The translations under genes and the position numbers were made by a program. Below, piece after piece: positions 6,472-13,861 of a stretch of DNA of 33,621 nt (its first letter is position 1; each line of letters opens with the position of its first letter). The DNA comes from Phycisphaerales bacterium. GTDB lineage: Bacteria; Planctomycetota; Phycisphaerae; Tepidisphaerales; Tepidisphaeraceae. The notes under the pieces were generated by a model. The model saw nothing but the letters and a program-made list of their open reading frames with translations. It had not been told where the DNA came from and ran no database searches. The stretch covers positions 1-33,621 of the forward strand of contig JANYKD010000480.1 in assembly GCA_025361735.1 (NCBI GenBank), read 5' to 3'.

Positions 6472-6705
6472 ATGAAAAGCCCGACGATCAACACGTACCC
6501 GGCCGTGCTGCATGTGCGGTTTGGCGGGAAGAGCTTCGACGTGCCGCTCGCGTGCCTGGATGTAAACCCGGCCACCGACGACCGGCTCATCAAGCGCACC
6601 CTGGCCGCGCACCTGGAAATCCCGGAATCACAACTCCGTGAATATGTGCTTGACCGGCATCCCAATGGCAACCTGACGCTCCGGCCGATGGCGGTCTTTG
6701 GCTGA
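6472..6705 (+). CDS. Ubiquitin-like beta-grasp small protein (77 aa)
   Basis: The product is 77 residues, ubiquitin-sized, and its predicted order is a beta hairpin ('AVLHVRFGGKSFDVPLA', about 11-27), a helix ('TDDRLIKRTLAAHLEI', about 35-50), then further strands ('EYVLDRH', 'NLTLRPMAVFG'). It ends in a C-terminal glycine (AVFG). The start at 6472 has AAGAAGGAG about eight bases upstream, directly after the 3' end of tRNA-His, so tRNA processing would leave a short leader. A ThiF/E1-like gene is encoded later in the same unit (10985), the usual partner for activating such a C-terminal Gly. The ubiquitin-like fold is inferred from size, pattern and context. It has one terminal Gly, not the Gly-Gly of ubiquitin or ThiS. 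It could alternatively be an RNA-binding small domain. Confidence 0.7.
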   Translation: MKSPTINTYPAVLHVRFGGKSFDVPLACLDVNPATDDRLIKRTLAAHLEIPESQLREYVLDRHPNGNLTLRPMAVFG

Positions 6706-6720
6706 CGATGACAAACGGCA

Positions 6721-6898
6721 CGCTCGCGAGCGGCTTGCTCGGTCCGTACCCAACGACAAGAGCATACAAACTGGTACGCCGCGGTTTCATACGCCGCGGC
6801 TGAGGTTCGAATCCTTACACCCCCTTTCCGACTTAGATTGGGGGGTGGTTAGAAACTGCTCCTGCAACTCGTACGGATCGGCCAGCCGCCCGCGAGCG
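6721..6898 (+). ncRNA. Y-RNA-like RNA 1 with permuted tRNA domain (anticodon loop CAT)
   Basis: Outer stem: CGCTCGCG (6721-6728) with CGCGAGCG (6891-6898), GCGGCT (6730-6735) with AGCCGC (6884-6889), and GGTCCGTAC (6741-6749) with GTACGGATC (6871-6879). A conserved internal loop (CCAACGACAA opposite CTGCAACTC) leads to an inner stem GAGCA/TGCTC (6760-6764, 6857-6861). Inside is a tRNA in permuted order: an anticodon-like arm with loop TTCATAC (anticodon CAT), T-arm TGAGG-TTCGAAT-CCTTA, 3' acceptor CACCCCC, a 15-base loop, then 5' acceptor GGGGGTG. No proper D-arm follows. It lies just downstream of the ubiquitin-like gene. Bacterial Y RNAs bind Ro proteins through such a stem and carry a tRNA-like module; a Ro-like gene lies 1.5 kb downstream. 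Confidence 0.8.
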
Positions 6899-6933
6899 GA
6901 CCACAACGCGAAAGAAAAGGATGAATGTGATCT

Positions 6934-7113
6934 GAGCGAATCGAACGCGCCGTTCCGTACCCAACGGCATGAGCCTACAAACACCAGAAGCGGTGGTTGC
7001 GGGTTCGAGTCCCGCCGTGGGCTTTTCTACCGATCGCCCACGTAGCTCAATTGGACAGAGCACCGAAAAGTTTGCTCTTGTGACTTGTACGGAATGGCGC
7101 GTTCGGTTCCCTC
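6934..7113 (+). ncRNA. Y-RNA-like RNA 2 with permuted tRNA domain (opened at the anticodon arm)
   Basis: Bases 6938-6960 pair with 7087-7109 in a nearly continuous 23-bp stem with only G-T wobbles as imperfections, and GAG/CTC extends it. The internal loop (CCAACGGCAT opposite TTGTGACTT) and inner stem GAGC/GCTC (6971-6974, 7074-7077) match the other copies. The tRNA domain reads T-arm GCGGG-TTCGAGT-CCCGC (6999-7015), 3' acceptor CGTGGGC (7016-7022), a 13-base loop, 5' acceptor GCCCACG (7036-7042, perfect complement) and D-arm GCTC-AATTGGACA-GAGC (7045-7061). The variable loop TGGTT equals that of the array's tRNA-Lys. The break in the tRNA lies in the anticodon arm, where only CCG (7063-7065) can pair with CGG (6991-6993). 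Confidence 0.85.
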
Positions 7114-7120
7114 GGCTCTA

Positions 7121-7282
7121 GCGGTGATACAGCCTGCGCCCAACGGCAGAAGCATACATACATATGCAGGTTCGAATCCTGCCATTTCCCCCATCGGGGA
7201 ATGTAGCCAAATGGATAGGCACCTGATTGAGATTCAGGCGTGACAACGCAGGCTTGTGCGACTTGCGTGGGCTGTTCACCGC
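7121..7282 (+). ncRNA. Y-RNA-like RNA 3 with permuted tRNA domain (anticodon loop GAG)
   Basis: Outer stem GCGGTGA (7121-7127) with TCACCGC (7276-7282) and CAGCCTGCGC (7130-7139) with GCGTGGGCTG (7265-7274). Internal loop CCAACGGCAG opposite GTGCGACTT; inner stem AAGC/GCTT (7150-7153, 7252-7255). The permuted tRNA has T-arm GCAGG-TTCGAAT-CCTGC (7166-7182), 3' acceptor CATTTCC, a short loop, 5' acceptor GGGAATG (7197-7203), D-arm GCC-GGC (7206-7220) and then a full anticodon arm CCTGA-TTGAGAT-TCAGG (7222-7238, anticodon GAG with U33). Here the break is in the variable region, unlike copies 1, 4 and 5. The bases after the 3' acceptor read CCCA, which could be a discriminator plus CCA, possibly by chance. 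Confidence 0.85.
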
Positions 7283-7307
7283 ATTTGTTGTGAATTCGGA
7301 AAGACGA

Positions 7308-7466
7308 AGATCCCGCTCGTACCCAATGGCACGAGCATACAAACATCCGCTTCTAACGGAGAGGTTACAGGTTCGAGTCCTGTCGCGCCCATTGATGTCG
7401 ATACGGGCGCGTAGCTCAATTGGCAGAGCACTTGATTGGCTTATGCGACTTGTATGAGCGGGATCT
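7308..7466 (+). ncRNA. Y-RNA-like RNA 4 with permuted tRNA-Arg(TCT) domain
   Basis: Outer stem of 15 bp (7308-7322 with 7452-7466, one wobble). Internal loop CCAATGGCAC opposite ATGCGACTT; inner stem GAGC/GCTT (7333-7336, 7439-7442). The permuted tRNA is complete: anticodon stem TCCG/CGGA with loop CTTCTAA (7350-7356, anticodon TCT), variable AGGTT, T-arm ACAGG-TTCGAGT-CCTGT (7367-7383), acceptor CGCGCCC plus A73 (7384-7391), a 13-base linker, acceptor GGGCGCG (7405-7411, perfect), TA, D-arm GCTC-AATTGGCA-GAGC and A26 (7430). Joining 7430 to 7345 would give a normal tRNA-Arg. Its 3' end lies 36 bases before the vWA start codon. Confidence 0.87.
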
Positions 7467-7501
7467 CCATTTATGAGAGCGATCAACGAAAGGTCGGCGA
7501 C

Positions 7502-8350
7502 ATGTGGAACATCAGAAATCTATTTCGTAAAGAGAACACACCGATCAAAGAGAACGCACAGACCCTGGGCAACCTGAACAGCCTGGACCTCGTCTTCGTG
7601 GTTGACACCACGGGCAGCATGAAACCGTTTCTCGACGCCGCCCGCCGACAGATGCTGGAAATGATCCGCTCGGCCGTGGCGGCGGCTGACGTGCAGTTGC
7701 GGCTGGGCCTGGTGGAATACCGCGACCATCCGCCGCAGGACAAGCTCATCTATCGCGTCCATGCCTTGGACACGGTGGATGCGCTGCGCCGGGTCATCAA
7801 CGGGCTGACCGCCGAGGGCGGTGGCGATGAACCCGAGGCCGTGCTGGATGGCATGCTGGCCGCCTGCCGCGAGATGGCGTGGGCACCGCATGCCCGCCGC
7901 CTGGCGGTGCTTGTTGGCGATGCGCCGCCGCACGGCGTTGGTGCCCGCGGCGATCAGTTTCGCCAGGGCTGCCCTTGTGGCCAGACGATTGAAAGTGTCA
8001 CCGCCGCCGCCGAGGAAGCTCGTGTGACGCTGTATTCCCTGGGTCTGACGCCCGCCGTCGCGGATTCATTCAAACGCCTCGCGCACTACACGGGCGGCGA
8101 GTTCTTCCCGGCCGGTCATGGTGACGCGGCCGTCGAGAAGCTCAGGGAAATCATCGTGGCCGAGTTCGGCAACCTCCAACTGGATGGCCAGGTGCTCGGC
8201 GAATGGAAGTCTGATGGCGAAGACTTTGCGATCGACGCGACAGCTCAGAAACTGGCGATCGCGCCCGGTGCGGTCTCAGCCTCCCTCGTGCGTCTCGGTG
8301 CCCGGCGATTGCTGAGTCAGCCGCAGGGCGAACTCGTAGGAGTTACGTGA
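7502..8350 (+). CDS. von Willebrand factor A domain protein
   Basis: A 282-residue cytoplasmic protein made almost entirely of one vWA domain (about residues 28-215). The metal-ion site D35-T-T-G-S39 is intact ('VVDTTGSM'), followed by 'LRLGLVEYRDHPPQD', 'GGGDEPEAVLDGM' and 'LAVLVGDAPPHG', the form seen in vWA domains of alpha-kinase-type (VwkA-like) proteins. 'FRQGCPCGQT' near 165 is a conserved Cys pair. The start at 7502 has AAAGG nine bases upstream and lies just after Y-RNA-like gene 4. The Ro-like gene follows 42 bases downstream, and that protein has its own vWA domain. A partner or assembly factor for the Ro particle is inferred from this context. No enzymatic motif is visible. Confidence 0.88.
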   Translation: MWNIRNLFRKENTPIKENAQTLGNLNSLDLVFVVDTTGSMKPFLDAARRQMLEMIRSAVAAADVQLRLGLVEYRDHPPQDKLIYRVHALDTVDALRRVINGLTAEGGGDEPEAVLDGMLAACREMAWAPHARRLAVLVGDAPPHGVGARGDQFRQGCPCGQTIESVTAAAEEARVTLYSLGLTPAVADSFKRLAHYTGGEFFPAGHGDAAVEKLREIIVAEFGNLQLDGQVLGEWKSDGEDFAIDATAQKLAIAPGAVSASLVRLGARRLLSQPQGELVGVT

Positions 8351-9895
<1,545 letters not shown>

Positions 9896-9900
9896 TAACC

Positions 9901-9932
9901 GGCGTGGCACGATCGAAAGGTCGTGCCACGCC
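9901..9932 (+). terminator. Strong hairpin after the Ro-like gene
   Basis: GGCGTGGCACGA (9901-9912) and TCGTGCCACGCC (9921-9932) form a perfect 12-bp stem with an 8-base loop, six bases after the stop codon. No T-run follows, so it may protect the 3' end of the mRNA or attenuate rather than fully terminate, separating the Ro message from Y-RNA-like gene 5. Confidence 0.55.
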
Positions 9933-9964
9933 TTGAACCGAATGGTCCGATGAACTTCAAGACT

Positions 9965-10097
9965 AAACCGGGCGCTGCGCCCAACCGCAGAAGCTTACAA
10001 ACTCACAGGCTGTGAACCTGTACCATGTTCGCAACGGTTGGCGAAAGCCACCGATTCACTTGCTTCTGGAACTCGCGTAGCGCCCGGTTTGCCTTTT
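9965..10097 (+). ncRNA. Y-RNA-like RNA 5, reduced tRNA domain (anticodon loop GTG), ends in T-run
   Basis: A 16-bp outer stem (9965-9980 with 10075-10090, one wobble) is followed by TTTTT at 10093-10097, which looks like an intrinsic end. The internal loop (CCAACCGCA opposite TGGAACTC) and inner stem GAAGC/GCTTC (9990-9994, 10062-10066) match the other copies, as does TTACAAAC after it. Inside is a hairpin ACAGG-CTGTGAA-CCTGT, a canonical anticodon loop for GTG, then a minimal T-arm-like stretch (TTCGCAA). Next comes an acceptor-like helix CGGT(T)GGC/GCCACCG capped by a GAAA tetraloop. The D-arm is not recognisable. It sits between the Ro-like gene and the next gene, the classical Y RNA position. 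Confidence 0.82.
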
Positions 10098-10112
10098 TCC
10101 GTGGGACGAAAC

Positions 10113-10982
10113 ATGGCTCGTAACCGGAACGTCAACCAGGCTCTCGATCATCTGGCGGCTGTGGAACATCAATTCCTCGCCAGCCGGTTTCTCGCGCCGG
10201 TGATTCGCGGCCGGAAGGTGCAGGTCCGCATCGCCGGCATCCGCTGTCAGCTTCGGGTTGCGCCGGAGGACTTCCAAGGCTGGGGCCTGTTCCGTCCGCG
10301 GTCGTACTCGGCTGCGGTGCTGGACCGTCCGGCACAACTGGCCGAGCGCCGCCGCTATCTCGATCTGTTTCCGGCCCTATCCGCAGTGCTCTGCTGTCAG
10401 GATGGGACCGACTGGCTGGCGCTCCCTGCCCAGTCCGACAACCGCTTCCAGATCCACGGGATGGTCTGCGTGCATCTGGCCGACGAGGTCGATCGGTTCG
10501 ACACCGTTCGCATTCGTTTCGATGGATCGAGCTTCTGGTTCGATCAGCCCGACCCTCGGGCCGATCCGGGAACCGGCTTGTACCTGCGGCAGAATCTCTC
10601 GCGACTGGTCGATCCCCAGCATTTGAGTCGACCCGGCCTGACAGCGCCGCAGGTCGCCGCTTATGCGATCACGTACGCTGAGCGAATCCGCCAGACGATC
10701 GCCAACCAGCACCAACAGGCCGAGTATCGGCTGGCGGGCGCGCTGCGTCATGCCGGCGCCCGACTGAGCGACTTCGTCGAGCGCGGCGACGTCTATCGCG
10801 TCAGTTACGACGTCGACGGCAGTCGCCACACCAGCGTCGTGCGGAAGGACGATCTGACCATCCAGAGCGCCGGCATCTGCCTGTCGGGCGAGGACGAGAA
10901 CTTCGACCTGCACAGCCTCATCGGCGTTCTGCGCGAAGGTCGGCAGGGAGGATTGCTTCTCCGAATGAACCCCGAGGATTGA
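10113..10982 (+). CDS. Conserved-looking protein of unknown family in the Ro/Y RNA unit
   Basis: A 289-residue soluble protein; I do not recognise the family. The N-terminal part (MARNRNVNQALDHLAAVEHQF) is helical. The middle (about 60-190) is rich in beta strands and aromatic residues ('FDTVRIRFDGSSFWFDQP', a Cys-Cys pair in 'SAVLCCQDGTDWLAL'). Residues about 200-240 are a long helix with Gln/Arg repeats, and the C-terminus ('GDVYRVSYDVDGSRHTSVVRKDDL', then 'DENFDLHSLIGVLREG') looks like a small beta-barrel plus helix. No E2 active-site pattern is clear. It starts 15 bases after the T-run of Y-RNA-like gene 5 and is followed two bases later by the E1-like gene, so it is probably co-translated with it. 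It could be an E2-like or adaptor protein for the ubiquitin-like pair, or an RNA-binding component. Confidence 0.75.
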   Translation: MARNRNVNQALDHLAAVEHQFLASRFLAPVIRGRKVQVRIAGIRCQLRVAPEDFQGWGLFRPRSYSAAVLDRPAQLAERRRYLDLFPALSAVLCCQDGTDWLALPAQSDNRFQIHGMVCVHLADEVDRFDTVRIRFDGSSFWFDQPDPRADPGTGLYLRQNLSRLVDPQHLSRPGLTAPQVAAYAITYAERIRQTIANQHQQAEYRLAGALRHAGARLSDFVERGDVYRVSYDVDGSRHTSVVRKDDLTIQSAGICLSGEDENFDLHSLIGVLREGRQGGLLLRMNPED

Positions 10983-10984
10983 CC

Positions 10985-11626
10985 ATGGCCGGCAAACTGC
11001 ATCATGAAGAGATCTATCGCGGCCGGGAGCAACTCGCCCGACTCAGCACACTCCGCGTCGCCCTCTGCGGCGCTGGCGCTCTCGGCTCGAACCTGGCCGA
11101 CAATCTCACGCGACAGGGGTTTTCCCGGCTGCGCGTCATCGACCACGACCGCGTCGAGGATCACAACGTCAGCACCCAGCTGTACGGCGAATCCGAGGTC
11201 GGCCTCTGGAAAGTCGAAGCCCTGCGCAACCGCATCTTCCGCAGCGTCGGCATCGAGATCGAACCCGTCCGCAAACAGTTGACGGCCGACAACGCCCGCA
11301 TCCTGCTGAAAGATGTGGACCTCGTCATCGACACCTTCGACAACTCCGCCTCGCGATGTCTCGTACAGGAGCAATGCCGCAGACAGGCCACGCCCTGTCT
11401 GCACGTCGGCCTGGCCGCCGACTACTGCGAGATCATCTGGGACGAGCGTTACCGCGTTCCTGCCGACACCGCGGCCGACATCTGCGACTACCCCCTGGCC
11501 CGAAATCTTGTGCTGCTCGCCACGGCGATCACTTCGGAAACCGTCATGGAATTCGCACTGAGCGGCATCCGCAAGGACTGGTCAGCCACATTGCGCGATC
11601 TGGCCCTCCGCTCCATGGACGTGTAG
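10985..11626 (+). CDS. ThiF/MoeB/E1-like adenylating enzyme
   Basis: A 213-residue E1-type enzyme that would adenylate the C-terminal Gly of a ubiquitin-like protein. The nucleotide-binding loop is G29-A-G31-A-L-G34 after strand 'LRVALCGA'. 'VIDHDRVEDHNVSTQLYG' (51-68), K76 in 'GLWKVEAL', and 'VIDTFDNSASR' (D117/D119/N120) match the ThiF/E1 core. C167 in 'DICDYPLA' is a candidate thioester cysteine. It lacks the CxxC zinc pairs and rhodanese domain of MoeB. It begins two bases after the upstream gene and ends the unit. The 77-residue ubiquitin-like protein earlier in the unit is the obvious candidate partner. Whether the product is conjugation, thiocarboxylate (sulfur transfer) or something else is open. 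Confidence 0.85.
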   Translation: MAGKLHHEEIYRGREQLARLSTLRVALCGAGALGSNLADNLTRQGFSRLRVIDHDRVEDHNVSTQLYGESEVGLWKVEALRNRIFRSVGIEIEPVRKQLTADNARILLKDVDLVIDTFDNSASRCLVQEQCRRQATPCLHVGLAADYCEIIWDERYRVPADTAADICDYPLARNLVLLATAITSETVMEFALSGIRKDWSATLRDLALRSMDV

Positions 11627-12036
11627 ACGCGAGCGCATATGCGTTTGCCTGCTTCGCTCCGGCGCGGCAACTTTTTCGGGAGAACACCAAGGCCGCCAAA
11701 CGTAGCACAGCCGTCTCGGTTGTGTCCGAGCACTTTGCCACAGGCGAGACGCTGTGCTACCAACTCTGCTCCCGAAAAGACTGCCGCGCCGCTTCGTTCC
11801 ACAAAATCGTGAATTGAACGATTTTACCTGATACTGCGATCGCACCGCGCATATAATCCCAACTGAGAGTCCGATTGAACATTGGCTGTCGAAGCCAGCA
11901 ACCTCTCAAACCCGCCGGTTCATGAGCGGCTGTTGCTTGCTCAACTCCCCTCTCAAGACGACTGCACACTGGGCTTTCCTGCCCCTGCCTCAGGTCGCAT
12001 CGGCATCAAGCGAGCCAACGCGCGACCGGAGGTATT
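11627..12036. other. Gene-free interval after the island
   Basis: No supported coding frame. It holds a long nested hairpin (11661-11790) and then the leader of the radical SAM gene, whose GGAGG lies just before 12037. Nothing else was recognised at 11800-12020. Confidence 0.55.
11661..11790. repeat. 130-base nested inverted repeat / possible structured RNA
   Basis: GGCGCGGCA and CTTTTTCGGGAG on the left (11661-11682) pair with CTCCCGAAAAG and TGCCGCGCC on the right (11769-11790). Inside, GTAGCACAG (11702-11710) pairs with CTGTGCTAC (11752-11760) and CGTCTCG (11712-11718) with CGAGACG (11745-11751); TGTG/CACA closes the tip. It lies 35 bases after the E1-like gene and could terminate the island in both directions, or be a small mobile inverted-repeat element. 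It lacks the Y-RNA internal-loop motif. Confidence 0.55.
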
Positions 12037-13815
12037 ATGCAACTGGCCTTTTGCGAACCCATCACCATTCCCCGAGCGCCCGTCCACCCGCTGGGCACGC
12101 GGGCCAACATCCTGTTGACCAGTGTCTTTGGCCCCTACGCCCAGGACGATGAGTACGGCAGCCGCACCATCAACCCCATGGAACTGCACCACAACCAGGT
12201 GACCCGCGTGCAAGGGCCATTCTCCTTGCGCATGTTCCATCGCTCCTGGGGACTGCTGTTCATCCAGGCCAACATCGCCGCGCCCTGCACATGCCTGGAC
12301 TTCCCGACCCTGGATCGATTCATTGAGGAAATCCGCACGCAGAACTACGACGTGGTGGGCATCAGCGCCATCGTGCCGAACATCGGCAAGGTTCGCAAGA
12401 TGTGTGAATTGATCCGCCAATTCCTTCCGCGGGCGACGATTGTGATTGGCGGCCACATCGCCAGCCTGCCGGACCTGTCGGAGCAAGTCGACGCGGATCA
12501 CATTGTGCGTGCCGAGGGTGTCAGTTGGTTCCGCCAGTTCCTGGGCGAAGACGAGGATCAGCCCATCCGGCATCCCTTGCTGTGGAGCGGCTCGCACCGC
12601 CGGGCGATGGGCGTGTCCCTGCCGTCCGGCGCCGATAACATCGCGGCCACGCTCGTCCCCTCGGTTGGGTGCCCCGTCGGGTGCAACTTCTGCGCCACCT
12701 CGCACATGTTCGGCGGGAAGGGCCAGTTCGTGAACTTCTACAAAACCGGCGACGAGCTCTTTCGGATCATGTGCCAGTTGGAAACGCTCATGAAGGTAAA
12801 GTCCTTCTTCATCATGGATGAAAACTTCCTGCTGCAGCGGCCCCGCGCCCTGCGCTTGCTGGACCTCATGGTGGAGCACAACAAATCCTGGGAGTTGTAC
12901 GTCTTCAGCTCGGCAAACGCGCTGCGCACGTATTCGATGGAACAGTTGGTGCGCCTGGGCGTTTCCTGGGTGTGGATCGGCCTGGAAGGCGAGGCGAGCC
13001 AGTACGCGAAACTGCGCCACGCCGACACGCACCAACTGGTCCGCGAGTTGCACTCGCATGGCATCCATCTCCTGGGTTCGACGATCATCGGCCTGGAGAC
13101 CCATACCCCGGAAAATGTCGACGCCGCCATCGACTACGCGGTCAGCCACGAGACGGAGTTCCACCAGTTCATGCTCTACACTCCGACACATGGCACCCCA
13201 TTGCACGCCGAGATGTCCAGGCAGGGCGTGCTGTTGGACACGGAGGAGTTTTCCCATGCCGACACCCACGGGCAACTCCGCTTCAACTATCGCCACCCGC
13301 ATATCCCGCCGGGTGCGGAAACGGCCATCCTGCTCCGCGCCTTCACCAGGGACTACGAAACCAACGGGCCGAGTATTCTGCGGATCGTGCATACGACCCT
13401 GCAGGGCTGGCGGCGCTACAAGGACCATCCCAGCCCGCGGATCCGGGACCGATACCGCGCCCATCTGCACGGCTACTCGACCTTCGTGGCCGGAGCGATC
13501 TGGGCGGCGCGTCGCTGGTTCCGTAACAATGTGGTGGTCGCCGCAAAGATGGACGCGCTGCTGCAAGAGGTTTACAGTGTGTGCGGCCTGGTGGCACGGA
13601 TCGCAGCACCGGTGCTGGGCCGGGTCTTGCTGGTGACGTTGCATCGCGAGGATAAGCGGCTGCGCCGTGGCTGGACCCTGGAGCCGCCCACGTATTATGA
13701 TCAGAACGATCAGGCACAGGCACAGGGCCACGCCGGCGGCAGGAAAGCAACCCTGCTGCGATCGGTCAGCGCCGACGTTTCGGATCGCGTACGGCAGGCA
13801 ACGAGCGTTACGTAA
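12037..13815 (+). CDS. B12-binding-domain radical SAM protein
   Basis: A 592-residue protein. Residues about 70-170 form a cobalamin-binding-like Rossmann fold ('YDVVGISAIVPNIGKVRKMCELIRQ', 'IVIGGHIAS') without the DxHxxG histidine. The radical SAM domain follows, with C212-x3-C216-x2-C219 in 'VGCPVGCNFC', then 'FFIMDENFLL' and 'WVWIGLEGE', strands of the SAM barrel. The C-terminal ~150 residues are helical. GGAGG precedes the start. It is followed 46 bases later by the giant activase-type gene, and the two probably form an operon. The family contains many methyltransferases and lipid-modifying enzymes; the substrate cannot be read from sequence. Confidence 0.88.
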   Translation: MQLAFCEPITIPRAPVHPLGTRANILLTSVFGPYAQDDEYGSRTINPMELHHNQVTRVQGPFSLRMFHRSWGLLFIQANIAAPCTCLDFPTLDRFIEEIRTQNYDVVGISAIVPNIGKVRKMCELIRQFLPRATIVIGGHIASLPDLSEQVDADHIVRAEGVSWFRQFLGEDEDQPIRHPLLWSGSHRRAMGVSLPSGADNIAATLVPSVGCPVGCNFCATSHMFGGKGQFVNFYKTGDELFRIMCQLETLMKVKSFFIMDENFLLQRPRALRLLDLMVEHNKSWELYVFSSANALRTYSMEQLVRLGVSWVWIGLEGEASQYAKLRHADTHQLVRELHSHGIHLLGSTIIGLETHTPENVDAAIDYAVSHETEFHQFMLYTPTHGTPLHAEMSRQGVLLDTEEFSHADTHGQLRFNYRHPHIPPGAETAILLRAFTRDYETNGPSILRIVHTTLQGWRRYKDHPSPRIRDRYRAHLHGYSTFVAGAIWAARRWFRNNVVVAAKMDALLQEVYSVCGLVARIAAPVLGRVLLVTLHREDKRLRRGWTLEPPTYYDQNDQAQAQGHAGGRKATLLRSVSADVSDRVRQATSVT

Positions 13816-13861
13816 GTGGACAATCAGGTCGGGCTAAGCCAGCATGGCGGAGGGTGGCCCA

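Noticed and set aside
6779..6803. Selenocysteine tRNA in Y-RNA-like copy 1 (reading the loop as TCA)
   Set aside because: Extending the stem by a T-G pair gives a 7-base loop TTCATAC with anticodon CAT in register. There is no long variable arm or 8-bp acceptor as in tRNA-Sec.
7189..7193. Encoded CCA end in Y-RNA-like copy 3
   Set aside because: CCCA follows the acceptor strand, but no other tRNA or Y-RNA-like gene here encodes CCA, and these bases form the acceptor loop, so chance is likely.
4799..7346. Small reading frames on both strands across the tRNA/Y-RNA region
   Set aside because: They run through tRNA cloverleaves and have no ribosome sites or recognisable domains. Only the 77-aa frame at 6472 has a ribosome site and falls between RNA genes.
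6935..7466. Ordinary tRNAs interrupted by group I or archaeal-type introns
   Set aside because: If each 5' half were joined to the next 3' half downstream, the acceptor strands would not pair (GCCCACG against CATTTCC, for example). They pair perfectly with the 3' half that comes before, so the arrangement is permuted. No group I core motifs were seen.
6721..7466. Two-piece (permuted) tmRNA
   Set aside because: There are several copies, each with complete tRNA-type T-arms and anticodon loops, no tag-peptide frame and no Ala-type G3-U70 acceptor common to all. The shared long stem and internal loop fit Y RNA better.
4626..7466. CRISPR array
   Set aside because: The regular repeats of TTCGAAT-type sequence are tRNA T-loops, spacing is irregular, and no cas genes are present.
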